NCBI GenBank assembly: GCA_030248215.1
Contig: JASANG010002902.1
Location: 248,001-312,000, forward strand
Source: Enoplolaimus lenunculus
Lineage: Eukaryota; Nematoda; Enoplea; Enoplida; Thoracostomopsidae
Direction of reading: 5' to 3'
Length of the DNA stretch: 64,000 nucleotides
The notes beneath the pieces were generated by a model. The model saw only the letters and a list, made by a program, of their open reading frames with translations. It did not search any database and was not told the origin of the DNA. Below, piece after piece: positions 36,101 to 47,788 of this stretch (the first letter of the stretch is position 1; every line of letters begins with the position of its first letter). Made by a program: the position numbers and the translations under genes.

Positions 36101-39100
36101 ATAAGTGATGCATTCTAGTTATATTAACTTCAGCTCGTTATAAAAACTTTAAGGTGTACTTTCGGAGTAGATAAACTTTTTCTGTTTGAAAGCTTATTAT
36201 CTTATGATATTAACCTCACATTGGGGTTTTAAATTTGTAAACCGTTTGTTAGCGACAGGTTAATTTGCATAATTTTGTTAGCCTGAATTAACTTTTTAAA
36301 TTACTTCACAGATTATTAGGGTTGATTACAAGCAATCTAATTTAAGCAATAAAGGGTTATTGGTTAAAAGTAATCCGGAAAAATTATTTATAAACCTCCA
36401 GAATCGATCAATAAAAGTTAGCTACGTAATAACTGTTTTGCGTATTAGCTTCATTGGAACCTAAGTGAGTCAAAATATGCGTTTGTGTTTATAAGCCTGG
36501 AATGGGGGAATGTATAAATAGTCTGGTTAAAAAGTAAACATTTCCAAGCTTCGCTCAATACATGTAGTTCCACTACTACAGGTTAAATACTTTTTCTTTC
36601 CTTATGCAACAATTGAGAGACGTAGTAATAGCGGTTTTGTCTGTGTTGTTAGTATTTAGATGCCCGCTAAAACAACAACTGGCAGTTAAATGACAGAATT
36701 TGACATAGCCGACAAAATAGCATGCCATTTAACCTACTCTAGTCGCTAACATGCATCGTTTTAGCTTGACTTTTTCTTCAGGCAGTAGAAGTTCATCGAA
36801 TGTTGGAATTCTTCCTCTATAACAACATTATATACGTTGTACTACCTATAGTTCATGGTCACTTTTTTAGTTAAGAAACGCCAGTTACCCCCTTTTGCCG
36901 TTTTCCACTCCATTTTCAAAGGTTTAACTGCGTTTAGATATGTAAACGTAGCAACAATGCATTAAAGTTTATTGTAGCAGTCTAAATTGGAAACTGGTAT
37001 TGCAAAACGCATAAAGTGCTAGCAGAACCAAAAACATAAAACTCACGTGTGTACCTCAGACAAGTTTCGTACATCCGATCGCCCATGTGTTCTTTTATTT
37101 TTTGCACAGTCTCGCGTAGCTGCTTGCATACTGCTTGTCCGCGTAGTGATTCGACGTTAAAATTGTTCGCTTTCGCAGGATAAATAATAAATGCAATTAC
37201 AGTGACATCTTTGCATCGAGGATCGGTTGTATTCTATAATATTTCAATCACATTTGGCACAATTGGCACGTTTGGGTAGTCTCGAACTTCAAATAGATTA
37301 AACACAATGTACCTAAGGTATCAAAGCTAAAACACTTTCGTGTGCAAGCTGGAAAAAGTTTCTATCAAAAATTCTGTATCATGTCGGCACTGAATGGTTG
37401 AATTAAATTTTACGGTCTTATACAATGACTGTCCGAACTTTGATTTATGTTTTAGAAAGCTTCATCTGCAGTGTTTAGTCTTTAGACGATCTGAATTATA
37501 CGATTGTGCACTCAACACTTGGTTGTGCCCTGGTCAAAGAGCTCAGGTTATCACGACCCAAAAGTACCGGCATAATGTGAATTTAGTATGAGTTCGTGAA
37601 ACAATTCGTGTAATTCAATTGCAACTTGACCAAGGCCGGTCTCGCGATGATTTCCTCCCAGAAAATAGCAGTAGGACCCAACTATTACATCAAATATTTA
37701 TACACAAGGTCGTTCTGCGCCTTCGTGCGCAATTGCGAGGCCCCCTAGATGTTGTACATTGAGCACTAAATTTTTTGCAACAAATGTTAATGCAAAGTTT
37801 CCGTTTTCCGTGGCTCCAAAAAAGGAAAACAAAGGGCATATGGGTACTAATATTGAAGGGATTCCAAGTAACTGTGTTTGAGGGAGAAAACCCTAATAAT
37901 CCAACCAACTTCGGTAAATTGTTAAACGCAAGTTCTCCTGATATACTAAGTTTACTTGTATAAACCTCAAAAACAGACACCAACGTTCAAATCAAACATG
38001 AACAGCTTCTCCTCAGATACGTAGTTATTACGCATGCTATGGCACATATAAAATTAACATAACCACGGTTATTAATCCTAGAAGAGTAAGACGCCTTCAA
38101 ACAATATCAAAGAAAAAATACCTTTAGCCAATGATTGAGACGCGCTAGGGCTTCAATAAACATGTCACCGCCTTTATTGCTAAACTCATACCGACCCGCA
38201 GTAAAGAAATACAATGTTTTATCCAGATCGAAATTATAATGCCTGAAATAGCATCATTAACCAAAATGAATAATTAATATTTCTGCAATTGTTTTGTGCC
38301 AACGGAGCGGAAGGATTTGACCATAGGGTTCCGGTTCGCAACCCCGGGGGAAATTTTTAAGTGGGTGGTTATTTCCACGCAATAAATTGCTGTTTCGTTA
38401 TCAAAAAACCCTTTTAATCATGCCTAATCGCTTGTGTATAACGTATGAACACAGTTTACACGCTTATTCTATTACATTATAACTGAGCGAAGATTCAGAT
38501 TACTATACTTTTTATACGCCAGTAATCAAATGAGTTGCTATCAGAACCAGTTCTTTAAACATAATCAAATGAGTTGTTATTAAAACCAATTCTTTAACGT
38601 AACAGCCCTTTCGCTCCAAAAATGATCCTCAACATACCCATGAAAGTGGCCGCGGACGAAATCATGAATTTTGTCTTTCGCTGTGGCATGCAAGTTTTGA
38701 AATTCATGAATAGCTGCAAATTTGACCACTTGGAGACCGTTTGGAGTTATGATATCTGCAAAAAATTACAGCGAAAATTACGTATACACAGAACAGCATG
38801 AAACCCAAAAATCAAAGACTTGAAAGCACGCGTTTTAAACTGCCAGCTGAAACATGATTTTTTAATTTTTCGTCAATTCCAAAATACGTCAGCACAACGA
38901 CATTTTCTGGTTTACCCAATACGTCCACACCAGTCTAAAGTACCCGCACTTTCAACATACCAGGCTTTCGTTTGAGCAAATGTTCTGATTCGACACCTGT
39001 TATTTCGGACACAGTTGTAAACACATGTGCGCATTGAGTAGCAGCGCGTTCAAGGCAATAACGATGATAAATTCCACGATTACCCGCTTCACGATCTATA

Positions 39101-42100
39101 TCAAACTAAAATAAGTATATAAAATAATTACCAAAGCCCATATACAAAAAACGATGCAGAAACAAGAACCCTGACAGCATCCAAATTTGCCTATTCTGCC
39201 AGCAAGTTTAAAAATCCAATTGTTTGACCACACCTATAACCTATAAGCCAATAGATCTCTAGACCAGATTAATCTCATGCACTAACATCATCGGTCGATT
39301 ATCGTGAAAACAACGATATCCCAATCACTCTTATTCTGAATCCAATCCATCGCTCTATACAGCTTTCATCAAACGCTCCACGCACGCTACACTCACCTTC
39401 CCTAAACTATTGTAGAAATCTGTTTTGCCTGCGCATAAGTAGCGACCAAGCAGCGTCGCGTGCGTAGTGAACACGGTTGAAATATCAAGTTTTCGAATAC
39501 GACACATTATTAAACCAACGCCGGCCATCCATTCATGAAAATGCGCAACAACGCATGGCGGATGCTCTTTATCGAATCGTTCCATGAACTGCAAGCAGTT
39601 GTAACAATATTGTAAAACATACTACACTGAGTACGACTGTAACGCTGAGACCTCCTGTCATCATTTGTTACTAGCAGAAATTCATTTCGCAAAGGTTTCC
39701 AAAACGCCAGATCCAAATTTGTAAATAGCAGGCGGGATTCGTACTCGTATATAAAAACCACCATGCTTAGTTTCAAAGAAGTTTTGAACTGTTTAAGTAC
39801 GAGCAACGAACCCCATTCAATTCAATTTGCAATCGCTACCGCGTGAGTTGGGAAAACCAATTTCCAGTATAGTGATTTTTGCTATAACCATCCTCTGATT
39901 TTCCAGGCTTATATTACATCTTTTTCAGACATTTTCTAGATTTTCCAAACTTCTGTTTAGTATTAGAGATTTTAAGATGCATAGAGCATTTGCATCAAAT
40001 TAGTCGGTGACGTCGGTCACACGGTTTACCTGATCTAGAAAACTTCTCTGAAACTAGCTTTTCTTTTAGTAAAGCTTCAAGCTTAGTGCTAATGCATTAT
40101 ACCCATGCCCGTCACCAACACACGTACCTCATTTGAGTAATGGATATTTTAGCTACGCATTTCAAAGAACTTGTAAGGTGAGGCGAAGAGAGCATCAATT
40201 CAAAATTTTTTCAACAATATCAACAAACCTGTTATAGGTAACCATTAGCACCCAATTTTGCAATTCAAACAAAACATACATAAGAAACACAAAATACACC
40301 TGTCAATCTACTGATTATAAAAACACATCTTAAAGTCAAACCCAGACATAGACCGCAGGAAAACTGCTGCAACGTTTTTATAACAAACAAACAAAAAATA
40401 GATCAATAGACACCACCTCTTTTAAAAACCAGACAACTAAAAAGCCAAGGACAACAGCATCGTTTGACTCTTTATCTTCCCATGGGATTCCTATATGGCA
40501 TGCATCCCAAAGCTCTCGTTTCCAGCCGTCTAGTCGCCATGCTGAAGAGCCGATATCAAACAATAATACGCGTGGATAACCGTCAATAAGCCAACGCCCG
40601 AACAAGACCTCAAAATAAAGCGAAATATATACACTCAAATTTAGAATTCAGACTCAAACATCGATTCAGACATAAAATGACCAGAAAATTGTCTGAACAA
40701 AAATTAACCGGATTACAAAAACTGAATAATATTTGTGTCGCATAAAGCAAAACAAAACGAAACCATTTCTTATTTAGACTAAATTGACAGTCGCAGATCT
40801 GAAATATAATTTCTATTACACTAGCTGCTCCTCACAATTAATAAATACATACATCAGGGTGCAACCTAAATTAGAATTTACAGAACCGGAGCCGGAAATT
40901 GAAAAAATTACCAGAACCGGAACCGGGAAGTGACAAATACATGCCACCGAAATTCATTTTTTCTTTTTTGCTGTATTATTGGTGAAATAACCTTAGCTGA
41001 AGGTTTAAAAGGCTTCTTAGATTAGAAAACTTAAAAACGACCAAAATTTAATGCTACCGAATTTGTTAATTCCTGTAAAAAATTATCGGAATTGAATGGT
41101 GAAAAAATGCCGGAATCAAAATTCCGATTGCACCCAAAAATATATACAGGAACTAAGTTTTGCCGGAACAGGAACAGGAATTGAATTTCTTTGCAGGATC
41201 AAGAATTCGAAATAATTTTCGTCACCGAATTACTTTTGGACTCTTTTAGAAAACTTGCCAAAACGGCTTAATCGAATTTTCAGCTATTTTATCATCATGT
41301 TTTGTGAAAACAGATCAGGACAGTTTATTAACAAAGTTGAACTAATCGCAAGAACACTGATTTCGAAATGTCGTCTTTTCAAAGACAAATCTTCCAATAT
41401 TTAACTGATTATGAATAATTTGCCACTAAACAGTAAAAAATCCAGTTCTTGCATGTTTGATTGCAGGAACAAGAACAGGAACCGGAATTAAATATTTGCA
41501 GGAATTCCGGCTGGAACAGGAATGCTGGCTGGAACGCTGCTCTACAGTTACAAAGCACCGTTTACAAAAATATTGTCTGGTACCACAAAAGCTCGCACAG
41601 AACAGGTCTAACACTAAATTATTTAAAGCAAATCACTCCAAACCCAAGCCGTGTATATACTCAAAAATGCGAAATTAAAACGAACATCAGGTGGTGAATA
41701 TATACCTTGATACCATGCTCCCGTAGAGCTTCTAACGCTTCACGCATGGCATAATGTTCAGGTTCGATAATCTCGACCTCCAGTCGCACTGTACTGTCAT
41801 TATAAGGGCCGATCATACAATAGTTATCACCAAGCTCTTCAGACGAAATTGCTGCTTTTGTGCGAAGTACGGTGTAGATACCTCCGACTGAAAACAAACA
41901 AAAAAACTAATAACAGCAGAAAGTGTGAAACACAATGAAACCCCTCTTGCGGTACATAATAATTATATACAGCAGCGATTGTTTATTTATATATACGTAC
42001 AGAGTGTTTGCAAATTGAAAACGTCGTTGACGTTTAAAATATAAAGCTTGATACTAGAGATGATCAGGATCATGGCCCCGGCTCCAACCAGAGATTAGCG

Positions 42101-43227
42101 GTCTCCGTTAAAACAAAGACCTCTGATAGTGTGGGCCATGGAAAGTCTCGGTCTCGGCCAATTTTTGAATGCTTTTTACGTAGTTCTTTTGCGTTTTACA
42201 TAGTTTTTGTGTCTTTTCAGAATATCTGTTCAGTGTTCATAATTGCGCAACTATGAAAATTCATACTTTTACAGCGAAATTTTTTTATCAGGCTCATGTA
42301 TCACTTACTGCAACAAACAGCGATTATACAAGACTCATAAAACCACCGAGACCGATACCTTCCAAACACCGAGACTTTGCGAACCCCGACACTACGACTC
42401 CCATCTCTGGCCCCTACACGTTATTTGACGGGGCCTAACTGGGTCCTTTTTCTATATACAATCCCTAATAGTCTCAAATCAAAAGCAATTCTATCGCGCT
42501 CGTTTTTCGTTTGAAGAATATGAAAATCACAAGAAACACAATATTTCAGCAATTCATAACATAATTTAATCTGAATAATTATCTTTGCATGTTTTAACTT
42601 AGGCCCCTGTTGGTATCGGCTCTGGCCCACTAAAAATTCTGAAACCCGGACCAGGGCCAACTCTACTTGACACATATACGAACGTAATTACCAGTGTTAG
42701 TGGTCGCGAATTGAGCAACGACTATCGATTTTTTTATACAAAATTATATAAGATCAGGATATTTAATTCTAAATCTGCAGTACCATAGCGAGCGCATACG
42801 TATATTCATTATTCACTTTTGCTAGGAAACGACAACTAGGCACTTCATTAGTTTACATATCTTAGATATCCGGTTACAAAATACCAAAGTCAGGATCGAC
42901 GGTGATCATTTTGAATCGTTTGTCTGCAACGCTTGGGAGCGCAAGCAACTTTAGGTAACCAGCTTTTATATTTTCGGTTCAACTCAACGCATAAAAATTC
43001 ACCAAAGTCAGACTGAGTTGATTACATGTATACATCAATTAGGACATACAGACATATACAATACCTTTATTTGCAACTTCCCATGCGGTCTCAAATACGT
43101 ATCTGTTTTCACGACGTGCGGACTCGCCTCTATCGAGATAATCGCCTTCGTCGTCAAATGCTATAGCAGCTAAACTGTCAGGTACTGGGAGCCGTTTGCT
43201 CATGCGAGACGGAGCCATACGAGACAT
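33196..43227 (-). CDS. GYS: glycogen [starch] synthase, complete, 15 exons
   Basis: Transfers glucose from UDP-glucose to the non-reducing ends of glycogen in the cytosol (GT3 family). Exons, 5' to 3': 43227-43065, 41887-41706, 40608-40417, 39588-39397, 39105-38961, 38755-38638, 38242-38122, 37233-37055, 36816-36738, 35712-35599, 35314-35188, 34857-34700, 34195-34094, 33547-33476, 33321-33196. They sum to 2070 nt, or 689 residues plus TAA, close to animal glycogen synthases. All introns are GT-AG and every phase agrees. Visible marks: ANKVGGIYTV with Lys54; VAHFHEW at 193-199; [16 protein letters not shown] near 345; Glu531 and Glu539 as the E-x7-E pair in [16 protein letters not shown]; arginine cluster [13 protein letters not shown] (600-612); C-terminal [18 protein letters not shown]. 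The ATG at 43227 has an in-frame TAA just upstream. Identity rests on sequence recalled from human and nematode enzymes. Confidence 0.97.
33724..34044. mobile_element. hAT-like MITE in intron 13 of glycogen synthase
   Basis: Starts CAGAGTGCAACCGGAGGTG and ends CACCTCCGGTTGTACCCTG. Flanks CAGGAAAT and CAGGAGAT differ at one base of 8. Diverged relative of the CAGGGTGCAACCGG family, most like the copy at 46858. Confidence 0.8.
36130..36590 (+). repeat. GTCC-repeat family, copy 4, truncated, in intron 9 of glycogen synthase
   Basis: Shares TTTGAAAGCTTATTATCTTA, ATTAACCTCACATTGGGG and the right edge CTTCGCTCAATACATGTAG with copies 1 and 2, but lacks the GTCC microsatellite. Confidence 0.6.
40855..41135. 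mobile_element. old hAT-like MITE in intron 2 of glycogen synthase
   Basis: Starts CAGGGTGCAACC and ends ATTCCGATTGCACCC. GAACCGGA motifs lie at both ends. No matching 8-bp flanks remain. Confidence 0.6.
41150..41540. mobile_element. second-subfamily hAT-like remnant in intron 2
   Basis: GCCGGAACAGGAACAGGAAT at one side and GGAACAAGAACAGGAACCGG at the other, with an AT-rich middle (AAAACTTGCCAAAACGGC) resembling the element at 16631-17066. It lies directly beside the copy at 40855. Confidence 0.45.
42040..42680. other. intron 1 of glycogen synthase, repeat-like stretch
   Basis: GATCATGGCCCCGGCTCC at one side and CCGGACCAGGGCCAACTCTA at the other suggest a decayed inverted-repeat element. 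Short open frames inside have no recognisable domain. Confidence 0.3.
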
Positions 43228-43435
43228 TCTCGAATGTTAAAGCGGCAGATGTTTATGCAGCTAGCAAGCTAGCACTGCTTGCTGCTATATACCTATATAA
43301 TATGTAGGTACGCACGTATTGCAAATAAAACCTAATATACGAATAACATTATACATTGTTCAGCAATATCGTTAAGTAACAATACCTTTACAGCTGTACC
43401 TATATTTAAGTATATGAGCCAAGCTTTTGGTGTAT

Positions 43436-43690
43436 AATGCATGGTTTCTTCAGGCGATCGCCCCGGACCGCGAATCCAAACTTCTCCGAATCCATAGGCC
43501 TGCTATTTGCAGCGCCAGTCTCGGTGGGACCTCCACGTCAGAACTGCACCGTCGGCACGGTCCCTTTCTCCAAAGTACATATACATGGTTTTAACCCAAA
43601 ATTTCTCCGAAACATATGACCACGCAGGGAATCGAACCTCAGAACTCTCGCTCGCGAGTCAAGCGTGCTACCCATCACACCACGCAGTCG
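43436..43690 (-). repeat. tRNA-derived SINE-like element
   Basis: On the minus strand it opens GACTGCGTGGTGTGATGGGT with a good A box and carries GAGGTTCGATTCCC (B box) about 50 nt on, then a body of about 180 bp (ATATGTTTCGGAGAAATTTT onward). The head matches the plus-strand unit at 2098 closely. This is the most complete SINE-like copy in the window. Confidence 0.65.
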
Positions 43691-43699
43691 ATATCATAA

Positions 43700-44225
43700 T
43701 TTGCCCCAGTACTGTATGTGCACGTGTATGTATGTCTAACATTACACACACTATTTTCATACACATGCTACGCGACGCCACGCATACCAACAAAGCCCAT
43801 GCCTAAGCAAGTGATAGCAACGAATTGTGGGAGCGATGAAATTAGGAATTGTCGTGATACCTTATGATGTGTTTGCAGGTTTAATGCGCTGTGTATAAAC
43901 TGTGTACGCTACATGATGGTGGTTTGTTAAGTTTTATGCGCATTCCGGTGTTCCAATGGACCATACCCGACACACTCGTCCCACTAACATCTTCGCTTTC
44001 CTGCTCAACATTTTTTCTACGGTGTCAAAAAATTCTACAACCACCGGTTGCAGGAATTTCTCATAGTTCCGAACACAAATCGTACAACCCTTTCACAAAT
44101 ACATACAGCAAGTTAACTGCCCTAGCTAAGTAAGCAAGGTAAAATAGTTATATAACAAAAGACTAATGCTTAAATGTGTTCAGAACCTAAAGCGAGTTGC
44201 AATTGGTCATCAAATTTAAATAAGC
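43700..44225. other. intergenic, no gene seen
   Basis: Region upstream (minus sense) of glycogen synthase beyond the SINE-like unit. No domain-bearing open frame or clear promoter motif. Confidence 0.35.
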
Positions 44226-44320
44226 GACCAATGCATAAAACAGGGCCGTAACAGAAACATAGGTTGATTATTAAGTCTAAGCCTAAGCCTAAGCGTAATA
44301 ACGAGCTAAGACTAAGCTTA

Positions 44321-45191
44321 TGCGGAGTTCACGTTATAAATGGTGCAGCTGGGCCACGTTTTGTCACGTTGTATATATTGGGTAATATTTTGTCTGCGAT
44401 GTAACTCAATATGATATTCAAAAACAGTGGTTGTCTGCTAACATCACGTATCGGTCACGTTTTGTCTTTCAATATCGTATGATATTCCCTACGTTGTCTG
44501 TCAATATCATATGATCATTTTGAAAATGTCTACTGAGTCAGCTGCATAACTAGGTTTGGAATATCATATGATATTAATCGACATGTAATTGGCGGGAAAT
44601 TCAAATTTTGGCGGAAATTCAAATTTTGGCGCGAAATTCAAATTTTGGCGGGAAATTCAAATTCTGGCGGGAAAATTCAGATTTTGGCGGCAAATACAAA
44701 TTTAGACGGGAAAATTCAAAATTTGGCGGGAAATTCACATTTTGGCGGGAAATTCAAAATTTGGCGGGAAACTCAAATTTTGGTTGAAAGTTCAAATTTT
44801 GGCGGCAAATTCAAATTCAGGTGGGAAAATTCAAATTTTGGCGGGAAATTCAAATTTTGGCGGGAAATTCAAATTTTGGCGCAAAAATTCAAAATTTGGC
44901 GGGAAAATTCAAATTTTGGCAGAAAAATTCCAATTTGGAAGGAAATATTTAAAATTTTAGCGGATTGTATATATAATATGATATTCAACAATATGTCTGA
45001 TTATGTCACGTGACATTCGAACACTTGTATGCTGAGATAACATGAATACCCGTGCTTTGTATAGCAATATCACATGATATTCGACTTTTGCTTGTCCGTA
45101 TCATATGATGGTAACAAAAATTTATGTTGATGTCGAATCAACATGTGACAAAACGTGACCCGACTACCCCAGTTATAACGTGAACCCCGCA
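44321..45191. mobile_element. 871-bp non-autonomous element, PIF/Harbinger-like target site
   Basis: Inverted ends of about 50 bp: TGCGGAGTTCACGTTATAAA at the left, TTATAACGTGAACCCCGCA at the right, continuing into ACGTTTTGTCACGTT and its complement. It is flanked by TTA on both sides (44318-44320, 45192-45194); a 3-bp TTA duplication is the usual mark of PIF/Harbinger. Inside are a tandem array (44590-44950) and several near-palindromes of the type ATATCATATGATATT. No transposase. Confidence 0.75.
44590..44950 (+). repeat. tandem array of 19-20-bp units, about 19 copies
   Basis: Units read GGCGGGAAATTCAAATTTT with small changes, including one- or two-base length changes that shift the frame. 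It sits in the middle of the 871-bp element. Open frames over it (repeats of GGKFKFW type) are artefacts. Confidence 0.9.
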
Positions 45192-45298
45192 TTAGCCTAA
45201 GCCTATAGCATAAAAGCAAAAAATTAGTAAGCTTTATTCTATTTAATACTCTTTTGCAGTCACACAGAAGATAGGTGTTGCATTAAAGAATATGGGCA

Positions 45299-46849
45299 CA
45301 GGTTTGGATTAACATTTTTATGTTACGTGCAGTAAAAAGTTTGAGTTCAAAAACATATAATTTAGTTTTACTTGCGTTTGACGTTTCTTCGTAAAACTTG
45401 CTTGACCCGCAATGATTCAGTTTTTCAACTAATTCTCTAAAACTTATTAAACTTGACGACTTTCGAAACGGGACGGATTGGCAGTCGGAGACAAAGGTAT
45501 ATAATAGTCCCATGTGTTGTAAATCTTAAAATGCGTACAGCTCCGCAATACAACACAAATACATGCCTCCCATGCAGAACTTTCAAAACAACCGAAATTG
45601 GTTATTAAGATTTAGAAATAAACTTACTAAAACACGACTTTCAGTGTCGAGAGATGTATCTTGTCCGTTGCATATAGTGGAAAGGTGCGGTGCAGACGGT
45701 GAGGGTTTCTATAGTCGACCTGTCATATTCAGAAATGAAGGTGCGAAACAATACTTCCCTATTACGCAATGGCTACAAGTAGGGTTGGAACCGGTCGGTT
45801 TTTAGGGCCGGGACCCGGCACAAGGCAATCATTGTCGGCCCGGTTCCGGCCCGCTTATAGGCTTGGGCCCGCGAATTTTATATAGGTTTAGAGCAAATAC
45901 AAAACATAAAACAAATCATATATAGAAACATTCATATTTCGCAAAATATAGTTCAGTGTTTAGGCTCGCGGGTCAAACATTTGAGCCCGGGCCAGCGCAC
46001 GTTGGCCCAAATATTTGATACTTTACAGAGGAAATATATCTCATATATATGCATCAAAAGTACCATTATTTTTCTGGTGCTTGCGTAAAATCAAATATTA
46101 ACCAACTACAATCAGTCACTATTCTAGATTTGTCTGCTGGTACGTGCCATTTAATATAAAGCAATAAATATATACGCGCCGTAAAAAAGCTTATAACATT
46201 ACTTTCTGCGATCAATCTTCAGATGGATAATCAAATTTTTGAATCAAACTGGCTTGATGACATTTTTACCAATATTGCCGTGTGGCGAAAGTTTTCGAGA
46301 CATGATTTATCGTACAAAAGGTGAAAGTTCAGTGTATGGCCGTGAAAATATACAAGGCTGTTTAAGAAGAACGTTCGGTTAAGTCGATCGTTTACTTGGC
46401 GAAATCGGACAGTCTAATACGAGAATTTACGAGAAATAATATTTCTCGTAGGTTCTCGTATACTAGACTTTCCGATATTATTAATTCTCGTGAGCCCCGT
46501 TTAGAAATTTATGAATCTGCCATTCCATGTATGAATTTAAAACATTTGTATTTACTTTTATACCATATTACTTTGTCATGCTTAATATAGCTTCCATAAG
46601 CTTAGTTAAATTTTTGAAATATCTATCTTTAATATTTGTCTTGTACTCAACCTATTTTGCTGTTTAAATTTGTCATGAGCTGTCGACGCACCACTGTATA
46701 TATGTCACTTATCTTCAATCTTTTACGTATTCACTGTATCTTCAAGTTTGTGAGTTAATTTGGCCCATAAGGACGTCAAAATATTATGCTTAGATTTATA
46801 TACTGGTAAATATTAACGTGGAAATATATAGTAATATGCTGTCGTTTTA
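45299..46849. other. intergenic, no gene seen
   Basis: Has a GC-rich decayed repeat (45781-46010: GGGTTGGAACCGG, GGCCCGGTTCCGGCCCGC, GGGCCAGCGCACG). The remainder is AT-rich with short open frames of no known kind. Confidence 0.4.
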
Positions 46850-46857
46850 CTGCGCTC

Positions 46858-47176
46858 CAGGGTACAACCAGAGATCTCAAATCGGCTTCCGGGTCCGGTT
46901 CGGGTAGAATTTTTTTCGGACGTTTTGGCAATATCGGTAGTAAAATTTTGCATGTAATTTTGCAAAGTTTATCTGTTTTAGCACGTTTCGTTTTTATTTT
47001 GTCAAAACTTTCAGGAAAGCATTTCCGAAATTTCGCAGAAAATTAACGTAAAACCAAACAACTTAACAACATATTGCAGATATTGGCTAAAATTAACTAT
47101 AAACCATCATTTTTTACAACTTAAGTTCGCTTCATCTCCGGCTCCAGGTCCGGCTCCCACCTCCGATTGACCCCTG
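46858..47176. mobile_element. hAT-like MITE, diverged, with intact target duplication
   Basis: Starts CAGGGTACAACCAGAGATC and ends CACCTCCGATTGACCCCTG. The perfect 8-bp duplication is CTGCGCTC (46850-46857, 47177-47184). The interior resembles the copy at 33724 in reverse orientation. Confidence 0.85.
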
Positions 47177-47184
47177 CTGCGCTC

Positions 47185-47788
47185 TATCGAAATTAGTTTT
47201 ACAATTTCTAAACTGTTTCGGCCCATTTAAAGATTAGGGGCGGACTTTCGGTTCATTCTATATAGGTTTTTGATCACAAAATATATTTGAACCAAACGAA
47301 TGGTTTTATTTTTTAAATATTAAAATTTTGAGGCATAAAAATTTGAATTTTTAGTTTTCAATTTATTACACTCAATCAGATATATCTTTTAGGAAAAACC
47401 CGACATATGCAAATGATTTCAAAATGGCACCATTCCCCCGGACAAATACGAGCTCTCAAATGTGTTTTAAAGACCCAAACCAGATGGTTTACCTGCTTGT
47501 ATGGCATTTCATGAACGGTAAATGTTGGCTGGTTTTCGCTGGTGTAAAGGAACTAAAACCCGAAAATCCCGATGGTGTCTTATCAGACTCTGTCTTATAT
47601 ATACTAAACAGTTAATAATGTGTAAATACCCTGTGTTTTTGGTGTTCGAAGTCTTTTGGTTTTATTTCGGTGATATGGGAGTTTTTAACGTTGGCGTTTT
47701 AATTAAACATTTCACAGGTCGCCGAATTTCATCACAGCCATTGGCGAGGCCAGAATATTACGCTTGTGGAGCGCAAGTTGGGTACAGT
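47185..47788. other. intergenic, no gene seen
   Basis: AT-rich. A plus-strand open frame at 47522-47872 runs into the next MITE and shows no domain. Confidence 0.4.

Larger units (their letters stand above)
44226..45298 (-). mobile_element. TTAGGC-bearing MITE split by a later insertion
   Basis: The left part (44226-44320) has GACCAATGCATAAAACAGGG and CCTAAGCCTAAGCG. The right part (45192-45298) resumes with TTAGCCTAAGCC and ends CATTAAAGAATATGGGCAC, the usual family end. The 871-bp element between them interrupts it. Confidence 0.6.

Noticed and set aside
44645-45013. Gly/Lys/Phe-rich protein of 122 codons
   Set aside because: Tandem 19-20-bp repeat inside a non-autonomous transposon.
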